From: Haloarcula mannanilytica
Lineage (GTDB): Archaea > Halobacteriota > Halobacteria > Halobacteriales > Haloarculaceae
DNA length: 64,000 nt
Assembly: GCF_005406125.1 (NCBI RefSeq)
Contig: NZ_BIXZ01000009.1
Coordinates: forward strand, 62,001 to 126,000
Direction of reading: 5' to 3'
Positions 48,473 through 55,920 of this stretch are shown here, in pieces. A program made the translations under genes and the position numbers. The notes under the pieces were generated by a model that saw only the letters and a program-made list of their open reading frames with translations, was not told the DNA's origin and searched no databases. Positions within the stretch are counted from its first letter, which is position 1, and each line of letters begins with the position of its first letter.

Positions 48473-50845
48473 ATGACAGAGAATCCGGACGCAGCAGGAG
48501 AAACGAGCGGCGGCGGACAGCGACGTGAGCTGACCGCCCGCCTCGCCGTTCCCGAGATGGACTGTCCCTCTTGCGCCCAAAAGGTGGACAAGAGCCTCCA
48601 GCGTGTCGACGGCATTACTGACGCCACGCTCCAGCCGACCACCGGCACGGCCAACGTCACGTACGACCCTGATCGGACTAGCGAAGCCGACGTAATCAAG
48701 GCGATTGAAGGCGCCGGCTACGAGGTCGTCGGGGGCTCGGACGCTGAGGGCGATGATGAGGACAACCAGGCGACCGACGGCGTCGACATCGCGCCACCAT
48801 CGGAGGTCTGGACGAGTCCTCGCGCGAAGAAGACGTGGCTCGGCGCGGCGTTCGTCACGCTCGGCCTCCTCTTCGAATTCCTCCTCACCGGACAGAACGT
48901 CACGGTGGCGAGCGTCCTCGAGTACCCGCTCCACATCGCAGATGTCCTGTTCCTCGGCGCCGTCGCCGCCAGCGGCATCCCCGTCGTCCGTAGCGGGTAC
49001 TACTCCGCGAAGAACCGAAGCCTCGACATCGACCTGCTGATGGGGACGGCGATCATCGCGGCGACCGGTATCGGCTACTTCGTCGAGGCCGCCACGCTGG
49101 CCGTCCTATTCAGCATCGCCGAGCTGCTCGAGGACTACGCGATGGACAGGGCACGGGACTCCCTGCGCGAGCTGATGGAACTCTCGCCCGACGAGGCGAC
49201 CGTCCTTCGCGATGGTGAGGAAGTGACCGTTCCCGCCGAGGAGGTCGACGTTGGCGAGACCGTCGTCGTCCGCCCCGGCGACAAGATTCCGCTCGACGGA
49301 ACGGTCATCGACGGCGAGAGTGCAGTCGACCAGTCGCCGATCACGGGCGAGAGCGTCCCCGTCGACAAGACTGCCGGCGACGAGGTCTACGCCGGCGCGA
49401 TCAACGAAGAGGGGTACCTCGAGGTAGAGGTCACCTCGACCGCTGGCGATTCGACGCTCTCGCGCATCATCGAGATGGTACAGGGCGCACAGGCGAAGAA
49501 GACCGAGTCTGAGCAGTTCGTCGACCGCTTCTCCGGCTACTACACACCCCTCGTCGTCGTGCTGGCAATCCTGACCGCCGCTATCCCGCCGCTGGTTATC
49601 GCCGACCCCATCTCGGTGGACGTGGCCGGGTACGGGTTCACTTTCGCCGGCGACTGGCAGACCTGGTTCATCCGCGGGCTCACCCTGCTGGTAATCGCCT
49701 GCCCCTGTGCGTTCGTCATCTCCACACCCGTCTCGGTGGTGTCGGGCATCACCAGCGCCGCGAAGAACGGCGTCCTGATCAAGGGCGGCAACTACCTCGA
49801 AGCGATGGGCGAAGTCGATGCCGTCGCGCTCGACAAGACGGGGACGCTCACGAAGGGCGAACTCGCCGTCACCGATGTCGTCCCGGTCGGCGACACCACT
49901 GAGGATGATCTGCTCCGTCGCGCCGCCGGGCTGGAGCGGCGCAGTGAGCACCCCATCGCTGCGGCGATTCTCGCCCGTGCTGAGGAGGCGGGCGTGGGCG
50001 ACCTGCCCGACCCGAGTGGCTTCGAGAGCCTCACGGGGAAGGGCATCCGGGGCGAGATCGACGGCGAGACGTACTATGCGGGCAAGCCCGCGCTCTTCGA
50101 GGAGCTGGGCTTCGACCTCGCTCGAGCACGCCGCGAGACAGACGGCGGCGTCGTGGCGGAAGAGGCGACCGAGGCCGACGACGGGGCGTTCGCCGAGGAC
50201 GCGCTCACCTCACTGGAGCGGGAGGGCAAGACGGTCGTTATCGTCGGGACGGAGTCGGAACTGCTGGGTGCAATCGCCATCGCCGACGAGGTGCGCCCGG
50301 CCTCGAAGCGGGCTGTCGAACGCCTGCACGAGCTGGGCGTCGAGCGCGTGGTGATGCTGACCGGGGACAACGAGGGCACCGCCCGCGCCATCGCCGAGCA
50401 GGTCGGTGTCGATGAATATCGCGCCGAACTCCTACCCGACGAGAAGGTCGACGCAGTCGAGGAGTTACAGGCGGAGTACGGGGAGGTCGCGATGGTCGGC
50501 GACGGCATCAATGACGCCCCCGCGCTGGCCACTGCGGAGGTCGGCATCGCGATGGGCGCGGCGGGCACCGACACCGCCCTCGAAACGGCTGATATTGCGT
50601 TGATGGGCGACGACATCGGGAAACTCCCGTACCTGTACGACCTGTCGCATACGGCCAACGGCGTGATCCGGCAGAACATCTGGGCGAGCCTCGGCGTGAA
50701 GCTTCTGCTCGCGTTAGGCGTGCCGCTGGGCCTGGTCAGCGTTGCGCTGGCAGTCGTTGTCGGAGATATGGGGATGAGCCTCGGCGTCACCGGGAACGCG
50801 ATGCGGTTGTCACGAATCGAGCCCGATCGAATCATCGACGCCTGA
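48473..50845 (+). CDS. P1B-type ATPase, Zn/Cd/Pb class, one HMA domain
   Basis: 790 residues from ATG 48473 (MTENPDAAGETSGGG), with a GAGGT ribosome-binding site just upstream; the ATG at 48422 lies inside the palindrome. HMA domain with PEMDCPSCAQK (Cys31/34), actuator SPITGESVPVDKTAG, transport motif ACPCAFVIS (about 409), phosphorylation DKTGTLTKGEL (about 453), RSEHPIAAA and MVGDGINDAPALA. TM7 Lys (LGVKLLLALG) and TM8 Asp (VVVGDMGM) indicate the P1B-2 soft-divalent class, like the ATPase at 4653. It lacks the His-rich head and second HMA of that paralogue, so specificity or affinity may differ. Confidence 0.95.
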   Translation: MTENPDAAGETSGGGQRRELTARLAVPEMDCPSCAQKVDKSLQRVDGITDATLQPTTGTANVTYDPDRTSEADVIKAIEGAGYEVVGGSDAEGDDEDNQATDGVDIAPPSEVWTSPRAKKTWLGAAFVTLGLLFEFLLTGQNVTVASVLEYPLHIADVLFLGAVAASGIPVVRSGYYSAKNRSLDIDLLMGTAIIAATGIGYFVEAATLAVLFSIAELLEDYAMDRARDSLRELMELSPDEATVLRDGEEVTVPAEEVDVGETVVVRPGDKIPLDGTVIDGESAVDQSPITGESVPVDKTAGDEVYAGAINEEGYLEVEVTSTAGDSTLSRIIEMVQGAQAKKTESEQFVDRFSGYYTPLVVVLAILTAAIPPLVIADPISVDVAGYGFTFAGDWQTWFIRGLTLLVIACPCAFVISTPVSVVSGITSAAKNGVLIKGGNYLEAMGEVDAVALDKTGTLTKGELAVTDVVPVGDTTEDDLLRRAAGLERRSEHPIAAAILARAEEAGVGDLPDPSGFESLTGKGIRGEIDGETYYAGKPALFEELGFDLARARRETDGGVVAEEATEADDGAFAEDALTSLEREGKTVVIVGTESELLGAIAIADEVRPASKRAVERLHELGVERVVMLTGDNEGTARAIAEQVGVDEYRAELLPDEKVDAVEELQAEYGEVAMVGDGINDAPALATAEVGIAMGAAGTDTALETADIALMGDDIGKLPYLYDLSHTANGVIRQNIWASLGVKLLLALGVPLGLVSVALAVVVGDMGMSLGVTGNAMRLSRIEPDRIIDA

Positions 50846-50966
50846 TTCTGCGGCGGGAAGTGCGGGCAGGACGCTCTTCTTTCGGGACTTACCTCCGCTA
50901 CATCGAGACTAGTTGTGGTTTGTCTGGGGCAGAAAGGACTGAGCCCCACCGTTGGCTCGTGATTTG

Positions 50967-51389
50967 ATGCCCGAGAATTCAGACGACGATCCATTCCACG
51001 ATTGCGAGTTAGATCCCGACGCAGTCCTCGGGACGCGCACCTTCCACGATGTCCTGTTCACCGATGAGACGGAGACACCGGTGAACGTGCTCACTGGCGA
51101 GACGCCCGCACATTCACAGGCGACCGTCGAGGAAGCGAAGGAGTTCGCTGCGAGTATTGACACCGACACGCCACAGATTGCACTTCCGGCGTCAGTTGAG
51201 ACGCAAATCGAGACGCAGAGTAAGCCCTACACGTCGGCTGCGTTCTTCCACTTCAAGGCGACGGGCTCGCTAAGGCGTCACCGCGCCTACCACGCCGCAT
51301 ATGACTCGGATGCGTTCACCGTCGACTTCGAAGCTGACTACGAGTCCGGAAACCTGACCATCACAGTCGATCGAACGAACGAGTCCTAA
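50967..51389 (+). CDS. Conserved hypothetical protein
   Basis: 140 residues from ATG 50967 (MPENSDDDPFHDCELDPDAV); an in-frame TTG at 50952 is possible. Contains VLGTRTFHDVLFTDETETPV, EEAKEFAASIDTDTPQIALP and SAAFFHFKATGSLRRHRAYH. Soluble, acidic, no TM. No domain recognised. About 120 bp separate it from the ATPase, with a TGGGGC/GCCCCA inverted repeat near 50929-50952. Confidence 0.6.
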   Translation: MPENSDDDPFHDCELDPDAVLGTRTFHDVLFTDETETPVNVLTGETPAHSQATVEEAKEFAASIDTDTPQIALPASVETQIETQSKPYTSAAFFHFKATGSLRRHRAYHAAYDSDAFTVDFEADYESGNLTITVDRTNES

Positions 51390-51410
51390 GAATCGACCGC
51401 TAGATCAGGG

Positions 51411-51441
51411 TTTTTCGAGCGCCGGCGATGGGTGCCGGCGC
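51411..51441 (+). promoter_or_regulatory. GC-hairpin leader element (GHL) copy 7
   Basis: TTTTTCG, perfect 8-bp stem GCGCCGGC (51419-51426) / GCCGGCGC (51434-51441), loop GATGGGT. 55 nt before ATG 51497. Confidence 0.6.
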
Positions 51442-51496
51442 AGCAGGAGCGAACGATCAACCACTCCCGGTGCGTCGGCGTTTCGAGGTGTTCGAG

Positions 51497-51988
51497 ATGC
51501 ACATGGTAATTTACGCTCTGGTAGAAGAATCGACCCACGACGACGCACTGGCCAGCGGAAAGTCGGTGTTCGACCGCCTGGTCGGCGCGGACCCACACGC
51601 CGGCGCAGTCTTCGACTACCACGTGACGTTCGATGAGGAGGACACGTCCGTTGCGGGGAAGGCGCGATGGGGTGAATTGCCGACTGCAGCCCCCGTCGAC
51701 TCCGATGCCGGCCAAGACCTGCTTGAGCGTGGCTGGGAGGCGACGAAAGAGGAGTTCGAGCGGAATCTCGACCGGGTGAAAGAGGCCATCGACGAGCTCT
51801 CCGATGAGGAGATCATGCGCGACGAAGATCTCGCTCGGCACGCCTTCCACCAGGTTGGCGCCTACGACGGGCCAACGATCTTCCTGTACAACGAATATGC
51901 GAACGGGATCCGTCACCGTGAGCAGCTGGATCGAGTGCTGGAGGAGAGCGAGGAGCTCTGGATCGTGCCCGCCGACGTCCACTTCTAA
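51497..51988 (+). CDS. Conserved hypothetical protein
   Basis: 163 residues from ATG 51497 (MHMVIYALVEESTHDDALAS); the frame upstream to 51428 crosses GHL copy 7. A strand-helix start, DRLVGADPHAGAVFDYHVTF, a long charged helix (EATKEEFERNLDRVKEAIDE) and an ending FLYNEYANGIRHREQLDRVL, WIVPADVHF. Possibly a ferredoxin-like alpha/beta fold. Spaced 3 bp from the next gene, so co-translated. Function unknown. Confidence 0.65.
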   Translation: MHMVIYALVEESTHDDALASGKSVFDRLVGADPHAGAVFDYHVTFDEEDTSVAGKARWGELPTAAPVDSDAGQDLLERGWEATKEEFERNLDRVKEAIDELSDEEIMRDEDLARHAFHQVGAYDGPTIFLYNEYANGIRHREQLDRVLEESEELWIVPADVHF

Positions 51989-51991
51989 CAG

Positions 51992-52357
51992 ATGTCCCGG
52001 ATCACAAACTGGAAGCGCGAGAGCCGCACGCCCACACTCGCATACCGGAATACCGAGACCGGCGCTCGGGCGGTCTTACACCGAGCGCCGGATTCATACC
52101 GCTACAAGTGGCGTGGCGTAATCCTCGTCGACGGCTACCCAGTGTGGTCGCGGGGGTACGAGACGAAGGACGCGAAATCGTTCCGTGACGAGCTCCGTGA
52201 CCGGCCAGCGCCCGAACTGAGTTGTCCCGAGTGTCCGAACAGCGATATAGCAATCGGTGGGAAAACGGCTGACGGTGCGAAGGTTCAGCGCTGGGTCGAG
52301 TGTCGGAACTGTGGGTACGAAACATCCTCGCGAATCGTGTACGGCGCCGAGCGCTGA
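51992..52357 (+). CDS. Zinc-ribbon protein (DUF7568-like)
   Basis: 121 residues. N-terminal beta-rich part (PTLAYRNTETGARAVLHRAP, YKWRGVILVDGYPVWSRGYE) and a C-terminal zinc ribbon CPECPNSDIAIGG ... CRNCGYETSS resembling TFIIS-type ribbons. From memory like haloarchaeal DUF7568. Overlap-free 3 bp after the previous gene. May bind nucleic acid. Confidence 0.65.
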   Translation: MSRITNWKRESRTPTLAYRNTETGARAVLHRAPDSYRYKWRGVILVDGYPVWSRGYETKDAKSFRDELRDRPAPELSCPECPNSDIAIGGKTADGAKVQRWVECRNCGYETSSRIVYGAER

Positions 52358-52383
52358 TTGATAGGAGCGTATCTGCGGTGACG

Positions 52384-52410
52384 TTTATTTTGGGCCGGAA
52401 TGGGTGGCCC
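52384..52410 (+). promoter_or_regulatory. GC-hairpin leader element (GHL) copy 8
   Basis: TTTATTTT, perfect 5-bp stem GGGCC (52392-52396) / GGCCC (52406-52410), loop GGAATGGGT. Stem composition is swapped relative to other copies. 24 nt before ATG 52435. Confidence 0.5.
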
Positions 52411-52434
52411 GTCTCAATCGGGCCAGATTCACAG

Positions 52435-52830
52435 ATGAGTCTGGAAGTCATCGACCGCCACAGCGAAGCACTGTTCGAGTTCCTCTGGTGTCCCGTCTGC
52501 GGGCACGAGATATTCAGTCACATTCCGTTCGAAGGTGTGTTCTGCAAGAACTGCAACACACAGGTCGAACTCCAAGAATCCCGAGAGACACGCGGCTACG
52601 AGGAGGCCGTGCTCGCCTGCTTCGACACCCACTCAACGTGGAACCTCCACGTCGACGAAAAGCTCCGTCGCGATCTACCCGATGGGTCGGCACGGGTGAA
52701 GATCCTCGGCGCACCGGGTGCCTACGAGGTCGACTGGTGGAGTCCAGCACCCGGCGATGACTGGCAGCCGGTCGAGCGTGGTGAATTCGATGAGGTCGAC
52801 GAACCAGCCGATATCTCCCATCTCGCGTAG
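52435..52830 (+). CDS. Zinc-ribbon protein (DUF7567-like)
   Basis: 131 residues from ATG 52435 (MSLEVIDRHSEALFEFLWCP). Zinc ribbon CPVCGHEIFSHIPFEGVFC-KNC near residues 19-40, followed by CFDTHSTWNLHVDEKLRRDL, KILGAPGAYEVDWWSPAPGD and an acidic end. The frame upstream of this Met crosses GHL copy 8. From memory resembles haloarchaeal DUF7567. Function unknown. Confidence 0.68.
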   Translation: MSLEVIDRHSEALFEFLWCPVCGHEIFSHIPFEGVFCKNCNTQVELQESRETRGYEEAVLACFDTHSTWNLHVDEKLRRDLPDGSARVKILGAPGAYEVDWWSPAPGDDWQPVERGEFDEVDEPADISHLA

Positions 52831-52852
52831 GGGCAAGCAGTCCCTGTGACTG

Positions 52853-52881
52853 TTTTTCACCCCCTGAGGGGTGCGGGGGTG
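52853..52881 (+). promoter_or_regulatory. GC-hairpin leader element (GHL) copy 9
   Basis: TTTTT, perfect 7-bp stem CACCCCC (52858-52864) / GGGGGTG (52875-52881), loop TGAGGGGTGC. The 5' CCCC can instead pair with the loop GGGG (CCCC-tga-GGGG). 28 nt before ATG 52910. Confidence 0.65.
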
Positions 52882-52909
52882 CTCGAACGAGTAGCTCCCG
52901 AACAGACCA

Positions 52910-53311
52910 ATGAGTAGACCTAGCGACACACACTCGATTGAACAGACACACCCAGCGAGCGACTGCGACATCGCCTACGTCGGGTATCGGCAGAGCGGGC
53001 AGGCTATCGTTGAGAAACGTCCCGGCCAAGAACGGCTCACACCAGAGCGGAGTCTCGCGCTGGTGAATCACAGTCCCTCGGGATTCGAATGGGGATATGG
53101 TGGTAGTGGTCCGGCACAACTCGCGCTCGCACTCCTCCTCGACTACACAGGTGACGAAGCGTTCGCCCTCGACCACTACCAGGCATTCAAAACCGAGGTC
53201 GTGAGCCAACTGGACTGTGCTGGGTCTGCTGGACGCTGGCGACTCACCGGGGCCGAGATCGACGCAATCCTTCACGAAACACCCGGCGAGCCGGCCGCAC
53301 CGTCCATCTGA
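52910..53311 (+). CDS. DUF6166-like protein, copy 1
   Basis: 133 residues. Core motif CDIAYVGYRQSGQAIVEKRP, LVNHSPSGFEWGYGGSGPAQ, LALALLLDYTGDEAFALDHY and FKTEVVSQLDC matches the DUF6166 family as I recall it, which is common on mobile elements. The conserved GFxWGYxGSGPAQLA signature is shared with the gene at 54378. Biochemical role unknown. Own GHL leader upstream. Confidence 0.78.
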   Translation: MSRPSDTHSIEQTHPASDCDIAYVGYRQSGQAIVEKRPGQERLTPERSLALVNHSPSGFEWGYGGSGPAQLALALLLDYTGDEAFALDHYQAFKTEVVSQLDCAGSAGRWRLTGAEIDAILHETPGEPAAPSI

Positions 53312-53334
53312 ATATCAATCACCGAAGGTAACCC

Positions 53335-53613
53335 ATGTCAGAACATACCCAACCATCTCGTGCGGATGACGAATCGACCGCAGCCAGTGAACAGACGACA
53401 CGAACGGAGTACGTCGAACGCAGTGACGTCGGCGTCTCCCTCACCGTGAAGCTTACTCGCGGGACGGGCACCCGCGATCAGGACAAAATCGTGGCCAAAG
53501 CGAAAGGCAAGACTCTCGAAGACGCTCGCGAGGACATGGAGATTCTTCGGGAGTACATCCACGATCTCGCTGAGGACGCCCGCCAGATCCAACCCGAGGA
53601 AGAAGACGAGTAA
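53335..53613 (+). CDS. Small acidic protein (DUF7389-like)
   Basis: 92 residues. Disordered N-terminus, then TEYVERSDVGVSLTVKLTRG, TRDQDKIVAKAKGKTLEDAR and a helix REDMEILREYIHDLAEDARQ. Beta-hairpin plus helix arrangement resembles haloarchaeal DUF7389 as remembered. 23 bp after the DUF6166-like gene, likely the same transcript. Function unknown. Confidence 0.62.
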   Translation: MSEHTQPSRADDESTAASEQTTRTEYVERSDVGVSLTVKLTRGTGTRDQDKIVAKAKGKTLEDAREDMEILREYIHDLAEDARQIQPEEEDE

Positions 53614-53625
53614 CGGCGGGGGCTG

Positions 53626-53656
53626 TTTTTTGTCGCCTCAGCAGTGACGGAGGCGA
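53626..53656 (+). promoter_or_regulatory. GC-hairpin leader element (GHL) copy 10
   Basis: TTTTTTG, perfect 7-bp stem TCGCCTC (53633-53639) / GAGGCGA (53650-53656), loop AGCAGTGACG. Loop core is diverged but stem and T-tract are kept. 6 nt before the GTG at 53663. Confidence 0.5.
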
Positions 53657-53662
53657 TCATCA

Positions 53663-53884
53663 GTGAGCAATCCAGACGGTCAAACAACAGACGCAAGCGA
53701 TCTTTCGCCAGAACAACGGCTCGAGCCATCGAATACGCGACTCATCAACGCTGGTATCGTGACGATCAACAATATGGAGACGCTGCGAGCCTGCGTCGCC
53801 TACGAGAACGCGAATCAGCAACGGGTCCAGATCCTCCGCCAGCTTGAACAGCGGGCCAGCGAACTCCGCGCACAAGACGATTGA
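53663..53884 (+). CDS. Small hypothetical protein
   Basis: 73 residues from GTG 53663. LEPSNTRLINAGIVTINNME, then a helix TLRACVAYENANQQRVQILR continuing QLEQRASELR, a probable coiled coil. Overlaps the next frame at its stop codon (TTGA). Function unknown. Confidence 0.55.
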   Translation: MSNPDGQTTDASDLSPEQRLEPSNTRLINAGIVTINNMETLRACVAYENANQQRVQILRQLEQRASELRAQDD

Positions 53885-53937
53885 CCCAACGCCCGGAGGT
53901 GTCTGTCGGAGCCTCGGTGGGTGGAGGCTCAATCCAG

Positions 53938-54237
53938 ATGAGCGATCGACCAGAGATCGAGATTCAACGACAGACCGCATTCGGTGACGATGGCCAACTC
54001 GAAGTAACCGAAACAAGCGTCGAGACCTCGCTTGAGGACTTCGGCGCTGACGTGGATCATCGTGACCGGGATTCACGTCTTGATCAGCCCGAGGCGTGTG
54101 AGTTCGGCGTCGACGATCGACCCGAAGTTGAGCAAACATCCGAGGGAGATCAGTCAACACTCTTCGCTGATACGGACGAGGATCAGCAGACCCTCGCTGG
54201 CGACGATGCAGCCGCTCGCTGTCTCTTCGAAGAATAG
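53938..54237 (+). CDS. Acidic low-complexity hypothetical protein
   Basis: 99 residues from ATG 53938 (MSDRPEIEIQRQTAFGDDGQ); a TTG at 53881 overlapping the previous stop would add 19 residues and give translational coupling. Very acidic, with EVTETSVETSLEDFGADVDH and a repeated DQQTL/DQSTL pattern towards the end. No fold recognised; start uncertain. Confidence 0.5.
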   Translation: MSDRPEIEIQRQTAFGDDGQLEVTETSVETSLEDFGADVDHRDRDSRLDQPEACEFGVDDRPEVEQTSEGDQSTLFADTDEDQQTLAGDDAAARCLFEE

Positions 54238-54325
54238 GCTTGCCTCTATCAGTTGGTTGTCTGATGAATTGTTATACTGAATTCTAACTTTGAAGCGACG
54301 TTGAGGGTCTAATAGCCGGTGGTGG

Positions 54326-54353
54326 TTTTTCGACCCCCAGCAGGGGTGCGGGG
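54326..54353 (+). promoter_or_regulatory. GC-hairpin leader element (GHL) copy 11
   Basis: TTTTTCGA, CCCCC (54334-54338), loop AGCAGGGGTGC, GGGG (54350-54353); inner alternative CCCC-agca-GGGG. 24 nt before ATG 54378. Confidence 0.6.
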
Positions 54354-54377
54354 AATCCGAACGCCCGCATTCAACCG

Positions 54378-55064
54378 ATGGAGACGAATTCGACTACCGA
54401 CCCACGAGCAGTCGTACAGGATACGGATGAGCGATGTCAGGCGAGTACAGACCGCGTCGAGTACGTCGGGATGCGTGTCGACGGAACGCCAGTTGTCCTG
54501 AACCTCACCGCACACGAACGCCTCTCCCCCCATCAAAGTCTCGGTCTCGTGCGGCATAGCCCGGCGGGATTCGACTGGGGCTACGTCGGGAGCGGACCGG
54601 CACAGCTCGCCTGTGCGCTCCTCCTCGATTATACCGACGACGAAACTGTCGCCCAGCATCACTACATCCAGTTCCGCAACGACGTGGTCAGTCAGCTGGT
54701 GTGTGATGGCCCGGCCGACTGCTGGCACCTCACCGGGGAGGATATCGAGGCGGCACTCGCTGAATTCGAAGAGTACCGAGCACTCACGCCAGATGGTGGG
54801 ACGCCGTCATCGTCACTACCGGCGAACTGGAGTGCGGTGAGCCGGACAGATCGGACAGTCTTCCAACGTCGGGATATCGACCACTACGTCGTCCTCGCCG
54901 AAGGGAGCGAGGAGTGGTTGATCATACTTTGTGCGCAGGGGGACCGGGCGTATCCCGCCCCACTCGACCATCGAACACTTCCGGTCGAGAACAATCCTGC
55001 TTCAACCGTGCAGGCACTCGTCGCTGAGAGTAACGATCTCGTCGAGCCAGAGGAGGACATCTGA
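54378..55064 (+). CDS. DUF6166-like protein with extra C-terminal domain, copy 2
   Basis: 228 residues. Residues about 25-130 repeat the DUF6166 signature of the gene at 52910 (RVEYVGMRVDGTPVVLNLTA, VRHSPAGFDWGYVGSGPAQL, ALLLDYTDDETVAQHHYIQF). A second domain follows (SRTDRTVFQRRDIDHYVVLA, EWLIILCAQGDRAYPAPLDH). The two copies are diverged and differ in length, so an old duplication or separate acquisitions. Coupled to the next gene by TGATG overlap. Confidence 0.75.
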   Translation: METNSTTDPRAVVQDTDERCQASTDRVEYVGMRVDGTPVVLNLTAHERLSPHQSLGLVRHSPAGFDWGYVGSGPAQLACALLLDYTDDETVAQHHYIQFRNDVVSQLVCDGPADCWHLTGEDIEAALAEFEEYRALTPDGGTPSSSLPANWSAVSRTDRTVFQRRDIDHYVVLAEGSEEWLIILCAQGDRAYPAPLDHRTLPVENNPASTVQALVAESNDLVEPEEDI

Positions 55065-55219
55065 TGGAGAACATCCGACTCTCGCGGGCCACGTACCAAC
55101 TCATCGAACGCGCCGTCACGGCGCTGGAGTGCATCGGCCGAGAACTCGAGCGATACAACGACCGGCATGAGCGAACAGCTGGGAAAGACACAGATGAGAC
55201 GAATCCCAGCGAATCATGA
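55064..55219 (+). CDS. 51-residue hypothetical protein
   Basis: ATG overlaps the previous stop (TGATG) and the gene ends overlapping the next start (ATGA), so it is coupled on both sides. Sequence MENIRLSRATYQLIERAVTA, LECIGRELERYNDRHERTAG: one long amphipathic helix, perhaps a dimerising coiled coil. The double coupling is strong evidence that this short gene is real. Confidence 0.68.
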   Translation: MENIRLSRATYQLIERAVTALECIGRELERYNDRHERTAGKDTDETNPSES

Positions 55220-55752
55220 CTGACGAAGCGACGCTTGACTACTTCGAGGGCGAGAATTCAGCCGGTGAGTCTCGCTCGCTCACGCTGGAAGAGCGACTCC
55301 TCGCCCCGATATCCCCGTCCATCGGTCTGCGGGTGATTCCCGGTCGCGAGGATCCGCTCTATCTCCAAAATCGGGGAACAGAACGGTATCTTTTCCGCGA
55401 CGATCACGACCGGTGGTTCATCCTTCAACCCTCGGCGAAGGACTCAGAAGAGGCGTTCGTCCGCTGGGTGTATCTCCCAGCAGACCGGCCCGAACGGCTG
55501 GCACAGTCAGCGCTTCGTCGACGGACAGTGACCGGCTATGATTATGTTCAGCGGTCGGCCGCACCAGATCCAGTCAGGTCGACGGTGACGGCGATGTTCG
55601 TCACGGAACGCTGGCCTGAGACCGCCTACGAGTGTGGGTCGTGTGAGACGCTGTTCGACACGTCACGAGAGCACGCCCTCCACTGCTGGGACGACCATCC
55701 GTGGGTGCCAAATCCTGAACAGGTGCGCCGTCGACGCGAAGCCGACGAGTGA
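55216..55752 (+). CDS. Hypothetical protein with C2H2-like finger
   Basis: 178 residues. N-terminal globular part (LTLEERLLAPISPSIGLRVI, RYLFRDDHDRWFILQPSAKD, FVRWVYLPADRPERLAQSAL) and a C-terminal finger YECGSCETLFDTSREHALHC with WDDHPW following (two Cys, then Cys/His). Third gene of the coupled group 54378-55752. May bind nucleic acid through the finger. No known family. Confidence 0.65.
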   Translation: MTDEATLDYFEGENSAGESRSLTLEERLLAPISPSIGLRVIPGREDPLYLQNRGTERYLFRDDHDRWFILQPSAKDSEEAFVRWVYLPADRPERLAQSALRRRTVTGYDYVQRSAAPDPVRSTVTAMFVTERWPETAYECGSCETLFDTSREHALHCWDDHPWVPNPEQVRRRREADE

Positions 55753-55792
55753 ATTGAAGAGCCGAAGCCAGGTGTCGGGACCGTCCAGATGA

Positions 55793-55833
55793 TTAACCAA
55801 CAGTACTGGATTTTTGGGTAGAATGTTGGTTAA
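55793..55833. repeat. Interrupted palindrome PAL copy 3
   Basis: TTAACCAACA (55793-55802) and TGTTGGTTAA (55824-55833), perfect 10-bp arms, 21-bp spacer; followed 7 bp later by GHL copy 12. Confidence 0.9.
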
Positions 55834-55840
55834 GAGGTTG

Positions 55841-55871
55841 TTTTTGCGCCCGTGAGAGGGGCGCAGGGCGC
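55841..55871 (+). promoter_or_regulatory. GC-hairpin leader element (GHL) copy 12
   Basis: TTTTT, perfect 6-bp stem GCGCCC (55846-55851) / GGGCGC (55866-55871), loop GTGAGAGGGGCGCA. 49 nt before ATG 55921, with GAGGAG ribosome-binding site nearer the start. Confidence 0.6.
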
Positions 55872-55920
55872 GTGATGAGAGCGCTGTCGCGGGTGACGAA
55901 TTCAATTTCGAGGAGACAAG

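Noticed and set aside
54250-54275. Further PAL copy (CAGTTGGTTGTC)
   Set aside because: Only one imperfect arm; no matching second arm at the expected distance.
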